Positions 33,051-41,627 of a DNA stretch of 46,275 nt are shown in pieces. Origin of the DNA: Chelativorans xinjiangensis. Lineage in GTDB: Bacteria > Pseudomonadota > Alphaproteobacteria > Rhizobiales > Rhizobiaceae. Position numbers and translations under genes: made by a program. The notes below the pieces were generated by a model. It made no database searches, was not told where the DNA came from, and was given only the letters and a program-made list of their open reading frames with translations. Numbering within the stretch: position 1 is the first letter of the stretch; every line of letters starts with the position of its first letter. Location of the stretch: contig NZ_WQNH01000040.1 in NCBI RefSeq assembly GCF_009812055.1, forward strand, positions 1-46,275, written 5' to 3'.

Positions 33051-34324
33051 ACCTTGCCATCCTCATCGGCGTCTTTGTCGGCGGGCTCGCCGCCGGCATC
33101 CCCGTGGCCGTCACCCTCGGGCTCGCCTCCATGTGCTATCTGCTGGCCGCCGGCATCCCGCTCGTCGTCATGCCGCAGAAGATGTATGCTGGCATCGATG
33201 TCTTCGTGCTCCTCTCCATCCCCGGCTTCATCCTCGCCGGCAACCTGATGAACCATGGCGGCATCACCGAGCGCATCATCCGCTTCGCCAATGCGCTGGT
33301 CGGCTGGATGCGCGGGGGCTTGGGCCTTTCCAACGTGGCGGGCTCGATGCTCTTCGGCGGCATATCCGGCACGGCCGTCGCCGACGCCGCATCCATCGGC
33401 GGCGTCATGATCCCCGGCATGAAGAAAGCCGGCTATCCGGCCGATTTTTCCGCCGCCGTCACCGCCGCCTCCTCCACCGTCGGCCCCATCATCCCGCCCA
33501 GCGTGCCGATGATCATCGTCGGCTCGCTCTCGGGCATCTCCGTCGGCCGCATGTTCATCGCCGGCGCCGTGCCCGGCATCCTCCTCGGGCTCGCCATGAT
33601 GGTGACGACCTACATCATCGCCGTGCGCCGCAACTACCCGCATCAGCCCTGGCAGGGCGTTTTGGAGCTCGGCCGCGCCTTCATGGGCGCCTTCTGGGCG
33701 CTCGCCATGACCGCCCTCATCGTCGGCGGCTTGCTCTCCGGCATGATGACGCCGACGGAGACGGCGGTGGTCGCCAGCGTCTACGCCTTCATCGTCGGCG
33801 CTTTCATCTACCGCGACCTGAAGCTGAAGATGGTTCCCAAGGTGCTCGTCGACAGCGCCGTCTCCTCCGCCGCCATCCTGGCGCTGGTGGGCTTTGCCAA
33901 CGTCTTCGGCTGGATCCTCGTTTCCGAGCGCATCCCGCAGACCGTCGCCAGCGCCGTGCTCTCGGTGACGGAGAACAAGTTCCTCGTCATCCTGCTCATC
34001 AACCTCTTCCTGCTCTTCATCGGCATGTTCATGGAGACGATCGCCGCGCTGATCGTCCTCTTCGTCCCGCTCCTGACGCTGGCACAGGGCGTCGGCGTCG
34101 ACCCGCTGCACTTCGCCACCTTCGCGGTGCTAAACCTGATGATCGGGCTCACCACGCCGCCCGTCGGCGTTTGCCTCTTCATCTGCGCCAATATCGCCCG
34201 GCTGCCGCTGGCGCCGGTGGTCAAGGCGATCGCGCCTTTCCTTCTGACCAATATTCTGGTCTTACTCGCCGTCTCCTACTATCCGCCGCTGGCGACCTGG
34301 CTGCCCGGCCTCCTGTTCGATTGA
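33047..34324 (+). CDS. TRAP transporter large permease subunit (DctM family)
   Basis: Large TRAP channel subunit of 425 residues with about 12 membrane segments. Family stretches are AAGIPVAVTLGLASM near the N-terminus, GGISGTAVADAASIGGVMIP, STVGPIIPPSVPMIIVGSLS and TPPVGVCLFICANIARLPL. It ends seven bases before the dehydrogenase gene, so GntR-dctP-dctQ-dctM-dehydrogenase probably form one transcript. Confidence 0.94.
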   Translation: MNLAILIGVFVGGLAAGIPVAVTLGLASMCYLLAAGIPLVVMPQKMYAGIDVFVLLSIPGFILAGNLMNHGGITERIIRFANALVGWMRGGLGLSNVAGSMLFGGISGTAVADAASIGGVMIPGMKKAGYPADFSAAVTAASSTVGPIIPPSVPMIIVGSLSGISVGRMFIAGAVPGILLGLAMMVTTYIIAVRRNYPHQPWQGVLELGRAFMGAFWALAMTALIVGGLLSGMMTPTETAVVASVYAFIVGAFIYRDLKLKMVPKVLVDSAVSSAAILALVGFANVFGWILVSERIPQTVASAVLSVTENKFLVILLINLFLLFIGMFMETIAALIVLFVPLLTLAQGVGVDPLHFATFAVLNLMIGLTTPPVGVCLFICANIARLPLAPVVKAIAPFLLTNILVLLAVSYYPPLATWLPGLLFD

Positions 34325-34331
34325 GGTGAAA

Positions 34332-35378
34332 ATGGAAACCCGCGTTTGCCGTCTCTACGGCCCACACGACATCCGCATCGAGCGCCAGAAGGTGGCCGCG
34401 CCCGGCACCGGCGAGGTGCTGGTGCGCGTCGGTGCCGGCGGCATCTGCGGCTCGGACCTCCACTACTACCACGACGGCGGCTTCGGCCCCATCCGCGTGC
34501 GCGAGCCGATCATCCTCGGCCACGAGGTGGCGGGCACTATCGAGGCCGTGGGCGACGGCGTAGCCCACCTTTCCGCCGGCGACCGCGTGGCGCTCAACCC
34601 CAGCCGGCCGTGCGGCGAATGCCGCTATTGCCGCGAGGGGTTGCGCCAGCACTGCCTTTCCATGCGCTTCTATGGCTCTGCCATGCGCTTCCCCCACGAG
34701 CAGGGCGGCTTCCGCGACCTGATCGTTTCGCAGGCGTTCCAATGCGAACGGATCGGACCCGAAACGAGCCTTACTGAGGCTGCCGTTGCAGAGCCCCTGG
34801 CCGTGTGCCTTCACGCGGTGAGCCGCGCCGGCGCGCCGAAGGGCAAGCGCGTTCTGGTGACGGGCGCGGGACCGATCGGCGTCCTCACCGCAGCGGCATG
34901 CGCCCATGCCGGAGCGGCCGAGATCATCGTCACCGACCTGCAGGATGCGCCGCTCGAGGTCGCCCGCGCCATGGGCGCGACGAAGACGGTGAACGTTGCG
35001 GCAGAGGCGCAAGTGCTCGAACCCTACTACGACGAAAAAGGCACCTTCGACCTCGCCTTCGAATGCTCCGCCGCCGCGCCCGCCCTGAAATCCGCCATCC
35101 AGGCCGTGCGCCCGCAGGGCACCATCGTCCAGGTGGGCGTGACGGGCGAACTTCCCATCCCCGTCAATCTCCTGGTCGGCAAGGAGATCCACCTCATCGG
35201 CTCGCACCGCTTCGACGCCGAATTCGCCGAGGCCGTCCGCCTCATCGACAGCCGCGCCATCGACGTACGCCCCATCATCTCCGGCAGCTTTCCGCTGGAA
35301 GACGCCGTGGCCGCCTTCGACCGCGCCGGCGACCGCAGCCAGGCGGTAAAGGTGCAGCTCACCTTCGCGGGTAGCTGA
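34332..35378 (+). CDS. Zinc-dependent MDR dehydrogenase, L-idonate 5-dehydrogenase-like
   Basis: Medium-chain dehydrogenase of 348 residues. Catalytic zinc ligands are Cys39 (GGICGSDLHYY) and His64-Glu65 (LGHEVAG). The structural zinc site is Cys94, Cys97, Cys100 and Cys108, and the NAD(P) motif is GAGPIGVL near 171. Similarity to E. coli IdnD is strong by eye (GGICGSDLHYY, MRFYGSAMRFPHEQGGF, AEPLAV). IdnD oxidises L-idonate at C5. In this operon, oxidation of L-gulonate to D-fructuronate would instead feed straight into UxuB and UxuA, so an L-gulonate 5-dehydrogenase role is a real alternative. GAGG precedes the ATG at 34332. Confidence 0.88.
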   Translation: METRVCRLYGPHDIRIERQKVAAPGTGEVLVRVGAGGICGSDLHYYHDGGFGPIRVREPIILGHEVAGTIEAVGDGVAHLSAGDRVALNPSRPCGECRYCREGLRQHCLSMRFYGSAMRFPHEQGGFRDLIVSQAFQCERIGPETSLTEAAVAEPLAVCLHAVSRAGAPKGKRVLVTGAGPIGVLTAAACAHAGAAEIIVTDLQDAPLEVARAMGATKTVNVAAEAQVLEPYYDEKGTFDLAFECSAAAPALKSAIQAVRPQGTIVQVGVTGELPIPVNLLVGKEIHLIGSHRFDAEFAEAVRLIDSRAIDVRPIISGSFPLEDAVAAFDRAGDRSQAVKVQLTFAGS

Positions 35379-35401
35379 CAGGTTGTTCGATCGGTCATCT
35401 C

Positions 35402-35601
35402 GGCACCCCTTCGCGCCCCCCTCTGTCCTACCGGACATCTCCCCCGCATGGGGGGAGATTGGCTGTCAAAATTGGCTTCGCAAATCTTCAAGCGCTGCAG
35501 AAGAGGCGAAACGTCGATGAAGGGATAATCTCCCCCCTTGCGGGGGAGATGTCCGGCCCCTTCGACAAGCTCAGGACAGAGGGGGGCGCGAAGGGGTGCC
35601 G
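35402..35601. repeat. Family A palindromic repeat with an extra module, at a convergent junction
   Basis: The left arm CGGCACCCCTTCGCGCCCCC pairs with the right end. The right arm is interrupted after GATGTCCGG by CCCCTTCGACAAGCTCAGG, which has no partner on the left. The same module (as GAGCTTGTCGAAGGG) lies in the repeat at 12261. It sits between the convergent dehydrogenase and sugar ABC genes. Confidence 0.87.
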
Positions 35602-35619
35602 GCGCTTCCGTTTGACCCG

Positions 35620-36729
35620 TCAACCCTCCTCGCCATCCAACGGCAGCCTCAGCCCCTCTCCGTCGAACAGATGGATATGATCGGCGGCAAACCCCAGCCT
35701 CACCCGGCCCTCCAGCGCCACCATCTCGTCGGTGAAGATGCGGGCGGTGAAGCGGGCCGCATCCTCGCGCTCCAGCGTCACCAGCGCTTCCGGCCCCATG
35801 TTCTCGTTGGCGAACAATTGACCGGCGATCGTGTTCTCCTCGCCGCCCGATGCGATCGACAGATGTTCCGGCCTTACGCCCAGCGTCAGGCTCTTGCCGC
35901 CTTCCAGCGCCTTCGCCGCCGCGCGCGTGACCTTCAAGGGCGACGTCGCCAGCCCGTCCGCCCTAAGGTGCAGCGCGCCGTCGGCAATCATCGCCTCGAC
36001 GGGCAAAAGGTTCATGGGCGGGTTGCCGACGAAATTGGCGACGAAGGTGGTGGCCGGCCGGCGGTAGACTTCGAGCGGCGGCGCGTACTGCACCACGACG
36101 CCGGCATCCATCACCGCCACGCGCGTCGCAAGCGCCATCGCCTCGGCCTGGTCGTGGGTAACGTAAACCGCCGTCATGCCCATGTCGCGCTGCAGGTGGT
36201 TCAAGAAGCCGCGCGCTTCGAGCCGCAATTTGGCGTCGAGATTGGAGAGCGGCTCGTCGAACAGGTAGACGTCGGACGGATAGACCAGCGCGCGGGCAAG
36301 CGAGGTGCGCTGCTGCTGGCCGCCGGAGATCTGCGAAGGCATGCGCTCCAGAAGCTGGCCGATCTTCAGGACGTCCGCCACCTCGCGGGCCCGCGCGTGG
36401 CGCTTCTCCTTACTCTCGCCGCGCACTTTCAGCGGGTAGGCTATGTTGTCGGCCAGGTTCATATGCGGATAAAGCGCGTAGTCCTGGAAGACCATGGAGA
36501 TCTTCCGGTCCTTCGGGTGCATGAAGGTGACGTCCCTGTCGCCGATCCTCACGCGGCCCGAAGTCGGCGTCTCCAGCCCGGCGATCATCCTGAGCGTCGT
36601 CGTCTTGCCGCAGCCCGAGGGCCCGAGCAGGCAGACGAACTCGCCGTCGCCGATCCCGATACCCAGGTCCGAGACCGCGGTGAAGTCGCCGAACTTTTTG
36701 GTGACGCTGTCGAAACTGACTGAAGCCAT
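35620..36729 (-). CDS. Sugar ABC transporter ATP-binding protein (UgpC/MalK type)
   Basis: ATPase of 369 residues for a CUT1-type sugar importer. Walker A is GPSGCGKT (36-43), the signature QISGGQQQRTSLARAL, Walker B VYLFDEPLSNLDAKLR and the switch His in VYVTHDQAEAM. A C-terminal TOBE-type regulatory part follows (FVGNPPMNLLPVEA, then LGVRPEHLSI). It is the last gene of the binding protein-permease-permease-ATPase operon. Sugar specificity is not readable. Confidence 0.94.
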   Translation of the reverse strand: MASVSFDSVTKKFGDFTAVSDLGIGIGDGEFVCLLGPSGCGKTTTLRMIAGLETPTSGRVRIGDRDVTFMHPKDRKISMVFQDYALYPHMNLADNIAYPLKVRGESKEKRHARAREVADVLKIGQLLERMPSQISGGQQQRTSLARALVYPSDVYLFDEPLSNLDAKLRLEARGFLNHLQRDMGMTAVYVTHDQAEAMALATRVAVMDAGVVVQYAPPLEVYRRPATTFVANFVGNPPMNLLPVEAMIADGALHLRADGLATSPLKVTRAAAKALEGGKSLTLGVRPEHLSIASGGEENTIAGQLFANENMGPEALVTLEREDAARFTARIFTDEMVALEGRVRLGFAADHIHLFDGEGLRLPLDGEEG

Positions 36730-36735
36730 TGCGTA

Positions 36736-37566
36736 TCAAGCCTTGATGCCGCCGAAGAACCGGAAGCCGAACTTCCAGCTCACGAACAGATAGAGGACGA
36801 TCACGGGGAGCGAATAAAGAAGCGAATAGGCCGCCAGCAGCGTGACGATGGGCGTGCCCGCCTCCGAATAGAAGGAATAGATGGCGACGGAGGCCGGCAT
36901 CTTCTCGCTGGAGCGCAGGAGGATGAAGGGGATGAGGAAGCTCCCCCAGATGTTGACGAAGGCCCACACCACCACCACGACGACACCCGGCCGGATGACC
37001 GGCAGCGCCACGTCGAAGAAGGCCTGCACCGGCGAGGCGCCGGCCACCATGGCGCTCTCCTCGTAGCTCTTCGGGATGCCGTCGATGAAATCGCGCAGGA
37101 TGAACATGGCCGTCGGCAAAAGCCCGCCGGCGAAGACCAGGATCACCGCGATATGCGTGTCGATCAGGCCCATGCCGTTGACGATCAGGAAGATCGGCAC
37201 CATCGCCGCCGAGCCGGAGACGACGGAGGAGAAGAGCAGGAGGATATAGGTGACGACATTCTTGCCGCGGATGGGCGAGCGCGACAGCGCATAGGAGGCG
37301 AGCGTCGCCCCGGCGCCGACCAGGACCACCCCGCCGACGCTCTGGATCAGGCTGTTCCACAGGCCCCGCAGCGCGAAGGCGTTCTGGAAGACTGTCTCGA
37401 AATTCGCCAGCGAAAACGGGTCCGGCACGGCAAGGCCGAGCTCGGCGCGCGGGTTGAACGGCGCGAAGACGAACCAGATGAGCGGCAGCGCGAAGACGGC
37501 GCCGAGAACCGCGGTCGCCACGGAAAAGCCGATGCGCGTGAAATAGAGGCTCAAGTACCGCGTCAT
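36736..37566 (-). CDS. Sugar ABC transporter permease (MalG type)
   Basis: Inner-membrane permease of 276 residues with six helices. The EAA loop is EESAMVAGASPVQAFFDVAL, PVIRPG near residues 180-205. It is the second permease of the CUT1 importer. The ATG at 37566 overlaps the stop of the first permease gene by ATGA, and the ATPase gene begins six bases after its stop. Confidence 0.93.
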   Translation of the reverse strand: MTRYLSLYFTRIGFSVATAVLGAVFALPLIWFVFAPFNPRAELGLAVPDPFSLANFETVFQNAFALRGLWNSLIQSVGGVVLVGAGATLASYALSRSPIRGKNVVTYILLLFSSVVSGSAAMVPIFLIVNGMGLIDTHIAVILVFAGGLLPTAMFILRDFIDGIPKSYEESAMVAGASPVQAFFDVALPVIRPGVVVVVVWAFVNIWGSFLIPFILLRSSEKMPASVAIYSFYSEAGTPIVTLLAAYSLLYSLPVIVLYLFVSWKFGFRFFGGIKA

Positions 37567-38474
37567 GCCGCCACCCTTGCCGCCCGCCGGCGCGTGACCC
37601 AGAGATAGAACAGCGCGAAGACGAGATTGATCAGCATGATGATGACGCCCACCGCCGCGCCCTTGCCGAACTCGAAGTCGCGGAAGGCGACGCGGTAGGT
37701 GTAGATGGAGAGGATCTCCGTGCGAAAGGACGGCCCGCCCGCGGTCAACAGGAACGGCGTGAAGACGTTGAAGGTCCACATGGTGATGAGGATCAGGTCC
37801 GTCACCACATGGCCGCGGATGAGCGGCAGCCCGATGTCGCGGAACTTCTGCCAGCTCGTCGCCCCCGCCACATCCGCCGCCTGGAAATAGCTCGGCGGGA
37901 TCGACGAGAAGGCCGAGTTGAACAGCATCATGGAAAAGGCGGTCCCGCGCCAGGTGTTGAAGACGACGATCACCCAGAAAGGAAAGCTCAAGAGCCAGTC
38001 GCCGCGCGGCAGGCCGAGCGCGTCCATGATCATGTTCAGCGTGCCGTCGTCATAGTCGAGGAAGGCGAACCAGGCGAAGGCGATCACCACCTCGGGCAGG
38101 ATCCAGGCGGCGATCACCACCATCTCCGTCAGGCGCTTGAGCGACTTCGGCACCGACTGCAGCATCCAGGCGAGCAGCATGCCCAGCACCGCCTGCCCGG
38201 CGAGCGCTGAGAACAACACGAACTGGACGGTGAGGATCAGCGAGAAGCCGAACTCGCCGCGCGTGAAGAAAGAGGCGGCGTCGAACAGGGAGAAATAGTT
38301 GCCGAGCCCCACGAACTCCGGATTGAGCGCCGTGCGCCCAAGCAGCGTCCGGTTGGTGAAGGAGACGTAGATGACCCAGAAGAACGGGGCGATGACGAAG
38401 GCGCCGATAAGCACCCCCGCCGGTGTCATGAAGGCCGCGCCGGCGGTCCGCGACAGAAGGGAAAATTGTCTCAC
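37563..38474 (-). CDS. Sugar ABC transporter permease (MalF type)
   Basis: Inner-membrane permease of 303 residues. A cytoplasmic start and first helix (TPAGVLIGAFVIAPFFWVIY) are followed by the usual long periplasmic loop. The EAA loop is YFQAADVAGATSWQKFRDIG, LPLIRG near residue 220. The start is taken as GTG at 38474 because GGAGG lies four bases upstream. A CTG just before it and upstream frames are less likely. It is the first permease after the 49-base inverted repeat that separates it from the binding-protein gene. Confidence 0.9.
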   Translation of the reverse strand: MRQFSLLSRTAGAAFMTPAGVLIGAFVIAPFFWVIYVSFTNRTLLGRTALNPEFVGLGNYFSLFDAASFFTRGEFGFSLILTVQFVLFSALAGQAVLGMLLAWMLQSVPKSLKRLTEMVVIAAWILPEVVIAFAWFAFLDYDDGTLNMIMDALGLPRGDWLLSFPFWVIVVFNTWRGTAFSMMLFNSAFSSIPPSYFQAADVAGATSWQKFRDIGLPLIRGHVVTDLILITMWTFNVFTPFLLTAGGPSFRTEILSIYTYRVAFRDFEFGKGAAVGVIIMLINLVFALFYLWVTRRRAARVAA

Positions 38475-38624
38475 CAGTCCTCCGCCCTCCCGCTCTGACC
38501 GATGCCGGGCGTCAAGCCCGTCGTGTGGGGATCGGACCCACGCCGGCACCGGTCAGGCGGGGAGGAGTGCGATGTTTCTATGACGTCATACTTAGAAAGC
38601 CGGTGCCCCTCTCTCTGTCCTGCT

Positions 38625-38802
38625 GGTGCCAAGCGCCCTCGTGGTTCGACAGGCTCACCATGAGGGCTACTGGGAGGTCGGCGCTCTCCTGCCGCTTGAG
38701 CACTTCGCGCGGTTGCTTGCGCTCTGCTTGGCCGTGATAGCAAGCACGACGCTCCAGTAGCCCTCATGGTGAGCCTGTCGAACCACGAGGGCGCTTGGCA
38801 CC
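38625..38802. repeat. Perfect 49-base inverted repeat between binding-protein and permease genes
   Basis: Bases 38625-38673 and 38754-38802 are exact reverse complements over all 49 positions, starting GGTGCCAAGCGCCCTCGTGG and separated by 80 bases. It contains the common rhizobial unit GGTTCGACAGGCTCACCATG. The arms have had no time to diverge or are kept identical. The remaining part of the 38475-38839 gap shows no gene. Confidence 0.93.
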
Positions 38803-38839
38803 GGCATCTCAAGCATCCGCATTCCAATCCCACCAACCC

Positions 38840-40201
38840 TCAGAGCAAACTCACCGTATTCTCCTCACCCACGATCCCGACCACCGCGTCCCGATACCGC
38901 GCCATCGCGTCCTGTGGCGACATCTCGCCCGAGACCACGGCCTCCGTCATGCGCTGGATCTCGGCCGAGACGGCGTTGTACTCGGCGCTGTTGGGCCGCG
39001 CGGTGGTGAGCGGCAGGAGCGTCTGCGAGGTCTCCGTCAGGAAGGGCGCCTCGGGGATTGGCACGTCGTCGCGGATGCGGATGCGCGGCTGGAAGTCCTG
39101 GAACGCGGTGAGCTGCTCCTGGCCGTTCATGAAGGCCAAAAGCTCCCAGGCGAGTTCCGCCTCGTCCGTGTTGGGATTGAGCACGAAGCCGGTGCCGCCG
39201 GAGATCGTCACGAAATCCTGGCCGCGCAGGCCGGCACCCGGCTCCTTGGCCGGCATCCTGGCCCACGTCATCACCTCGTCGCGGTTCTCCACCGCGAACT
39301 CGGAGCCCGGCGCGGTGACGGAGCGGTAGAACCAGTCGCCCTCCACCAGGAGCGCCGTCGTGCCGTCGCGGAAATTGGCGAAGGTGCGGTTGCGCCCGTC
39401 GCCCAGGAGCTGGGCGCGCTGGTCGCCCAGCTTCTCGTCCACATAGATGGTCTTATAGAGGTCGAGCGTGTCGAGGATGCCCTGGCTCTCGACGATCCAG
39501 CGCCCCTCCTCGTCGGTCACCTCCTCGCCTGTGCCGAGCAATGCCATCCAATAGCCCTGCATGGTCGTCGCCTCGCCCATCGGCACGCCGGCGTTGAGCT
39601 GCAGGGGGAAGGAGTCCGGGTTCTTCTCTTTAAGTGCGCGCGCCGCATCGAGAAGCTCTTCCCACGAGGTGGGCTGCCAGGCCTCGGCGTCGATGCCGGC
39701 GTCCTTTAAGATATCGGCGCGCACGAAGATCATGCGCACGTCGGTGCCGAGCGCGATGCCGTAGGGCTGGTCCTGATAGGACATCAGCGCCGACGCGCCC
39801 TCGGAGATGTGGTCCCAGCCCTCCCAGCCCGTCACGGCATCGCCCGCCAGTTCCTCGAGCGGCTTCAAGAGCCCGCCCTCGACGAAGCTCGGAATGAGAA
39901 AGCCGTCGAAGCCGGCGACATCCGGCCCCGCGCCGGTGGAGAAATCGAGCGCGAGCTGCTGCGTAAGCTGCTCGTCGGAGCCGGCGAACTCGGTGAAGGT
40001 GACGTTCACCTCCTCGCCCGCCTCGGCCTTCATCTTCGTGAAGGCGGGGATGACGCTCTCCTTGATCCACATGGCCTGTTCGGAGTTCACCCCGTCCTCG
40101 ACGCAGCGGCAGGTGATGGTGAGATCGGCGGCCATGGCCGGCGCGGCCAGTGCGGTCGCCGCTGTAAGGCTGATCCAGTAGGCATGCTGACGAATATGCA
40201 T
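38840..40201 (-). CDS. Sugar ABC transporter substrate-binding protein (family 1)
   Basis: Periplasmic binding protein of 453 residues with a signal peptide (MHIRQHAYW, then an Ala-rich core, cleavage near AMA-A, residue 24). Family 1 stretches are DFSTGAGPDVAGFDGFLIPS near 90-110, YGIALGTDVRMIFVRADIL and LVEGDWFYRSV. GGGAGG lies nine bases before the ATG. It is the first gene of the CUT1 importer. A LacI-type operator lies about 100 bases upstream. An ATG at 40258 would add a hydrophilic stretch before the signal peptide and is not preferred. The sugar is unknown; the GH38-like gene nearby hints at a mannoside or other glycoside. Confidence 0.93.
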   Translation of the reverse strand: MHIRQHAYWISLTAATALAAPAMAADLTITCRCVEDGVNSEQAMWIKESVIPAFTKMKAEAGEEVNVTFTEFAGSDEQLTQQLALDFSTGAGPDVAGFDGFLIPSFVEGGLLKPLEELAGDAVTGWEGWDHISEGASALMSYQDQPYGIALGTDVRMIFVRADILKDAGIDAEAWQPTSWEELLDAARALKEKNPDSFPLQLNAGVPMGEATTMQGYWMALLGTGEEVTDEEGRWIVESQGILDTLDLYKTIYVDEKLGDQRAQLLGDGRNRTFANFRDGTTALLVEGDWFYRSVTAPGSEFAVENRDEVMTWARMPAKEPGAGLRGQDFVTISGGTGFVLNPNTDEAELAWELLAFMNGQEQLTAFQDFQPRIRIRDDVPIPEAPFLTETSQTLLPLTTARPNSAEYNAVSAEIQRMTEAVVSGEMSPQDAMARYRDAVVGIVGEENTVSLL

Positions 40202-40301
40202 CGCGATAACCCTCCCTTCGCGACATTTCCGTTGAGCGGCTGCGGCAAATGCGGCCATGCCAGTATCGCACCGAAAGCCCGGTGCCCAAACAATGGAAAA
40301 G

Positions 40302-40315
40302 TGAACACGTTTTCA
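40302..40315. promoter_or_regulatory. Candidate LacI operator upstream of the sugar-binding-protein gene
   Basis: TGAACACGTTTTCA is a near-palindrome centred on CG, of the typical LacI/GalR form, preceded by AAAAG. The same sequence with one change recurs at 40489. It lies 100 bases before the binding-protein start on the minus strand. Confidence 0.6.
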
Positions 40316-40452
40316 GTTGAGCGTCAATCCCGCCACGGACAGCGCGAAAACAATGGACGGCGAAAGCCCCGCTCGTGCTGTGGATTGTCATCGAACAGAC
40401 GTATTTTCCGAGGGGAACAGACGCATTTCCAAGCCCGCGCGGCATGGCTCCC

Positions 40453-40502
40453 TTGACAGAGGCCGCCTTTGCGGAAAGATGAAAGAAGTGAACACGCTTT
40501 CA
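40453..40502 (+). promoter_or_regulatory. lacI-type gene promoter and second operator
   Basis: TTGACA (40453-40458) is a consensus -35 box, with a weak -10 (AAAGAT) 16 bases on. TGAACACGCTTTCA at 40489-40502 matches the 40302 site in 13 of 14 positions and lies 24 bases before the TTG start of the LacI gene, which suggests autorepression. The 40202-40525 gap holds both operators and no gene. Confidence 0.55.
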
Positions 40503-40525
40503 AAATTGCGCGATAGGCCGGATAT

Positions 40526-41587
40526 TTGACGGGAAAGCCTGAGGGAACGCAGCAGCGGGCGACGGCGGAGATGGTGGCAAGGGCCGCAAAGGTCTCGCGC
40601 GCCGCCGTCTCGCGCGCCTTCAACCCCGAGGCGCCGCTGAAGCCGGAGAAGCGGGCGCGCATCCTGAAGATCGCCGGGGAGCTGAGCTACACGCCGGACC
40701 GCGCGGCCCGCGCGCTGGTGACCCGGCGCTCGCATCTCGTCGGCGTGATCGTGCCGGACGTCTGCAGCCCCTGGGAAAGCCAGGAGGTCGACGCGCTGAC
40801 GACGGCGCTGCAGGCGGAAGGCTTTGCCACGCTGCTCTTCAAGACACGCGTCGATTCGAGCATGGACGAGACGCTGCTCACCTATATGCGCGGCTTCAAT
40901 CCCGATTCTGTGATCGTCTTCACCGAGAACGTGCGCCCGCACATGCTGTCCCGCTTCCTCGACCGGGCCGTGCCGATCTACGTCACCTACCCCATAGAGC
41001 GCCCCAAGGAGAACGACGGCAACGGCAGGTGGCCCGGCGAGCCCGACACGCTGTTCGACCGCATCGACGTCGACCAGTGGGAGGGGATGGAGCAGGCGGT
41101 GGCGCTGCTCGCCGGCTACGGCTGCCGGCGCATCGCCTATCTTTCCGGCAAGCCGGTATCGCTGGGCCAGCATGCACGGCGCAAGACCCTGGAAGCGCTG
41201 ATGGCAAGGCGGGGCCTGCCCGCGCTTGTCGTCGTCCCCGGCGATTTCAGCTACGACAGGGGCTATGCCGGCACGCTCGACCTGTTCCGGCTGGAGGGCG
41301 GCGCCGACGCCGTCTTCGCCGCCAACGACGAAAGCGCCTTCGGCGCGCTCGACGCGCTGCGCTGCGAACTGAAACTCCGCGTGCCCGAGGACGTGAAGGT
41401 GATCGGCTTCGACGACATCGCCCAGTCGCACTGGCGAAGCTACAACCTCACCACCGTCAAGGTCGACCTCGAAGCCCGCGTCCGCGCCCTCGTGCGCCTG
41501 ATCCAACGCCGCCTGAAAACACCCGACGCCCCGGCCATCACCGAAACCGTGCGCACACGGCTGGTGGTGCGTGGGACGGTGGGGTGA
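40526..41587 (+). CDS. LacI-family transcriptional regulator
   Basis: Regulator of 353 residues with an N-terminal LacI HTH (RATAEMVARAAKVSRAAVSRA, 11-31) and a periplasmic-binding-like sugar domain (HLVGVIVPDVCSPWESQEVD onward, and ADAVFAANDESAFGALDAL near 255-275). No ATG lies before the HTH. The TTG at 40526 gives the normal N-terminus, though its ribosome site is weak. It is divergent from the sugar ABC operon, and two matching operator-like sites lie between them. It probably represses the importer and itself until a sugar or sugar metabolite binds. The GH38-like and DUF1428 genes follow on the same strand after a repeat. Confidence 0.92.
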   Translation: MTGKPEGTQQRATAEMVARAAKVSRAAVSRAFNPEAPLKPEKRARILKIAGELSYTPDRAARALVTRRSHLVGVIVPDVCSPWESQEVDALTTALQAEGFATLLFKTRVDSSMDETLLTYMRGFNPDSVIVFTENVRPHMLSRFLDRAVPIYVTYPIERPKENDGNGRWPGEPDTLFDRIDVDQWEGMEQAVALLAGYGCRRIAYLSGKPVSLGQHARRKTLEALMARRGLPALVVVPGDFSYDRGYAGTLDLFRLEGGADAVFAANDESAFGALDALRCELKLRVPEDVKVIGFDDIAQSHWRSYNLTTVKVDLEARVRALVRLIQRRLKTPDAPAITETVRTRLVVRGTVG

Positions 41588-41627
41588 GTGTTGGAACGGT
41601 TAGGCAATTCGGACATGACGCCACTCC

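Noticed and set aside
38625-38802. Possible small insertion sequence bounded by 49-base inverted ends
   Set aside because: Only 80 bases lie between the arms and no transposase or target duplication is visible; treated as a palindromic repeat.
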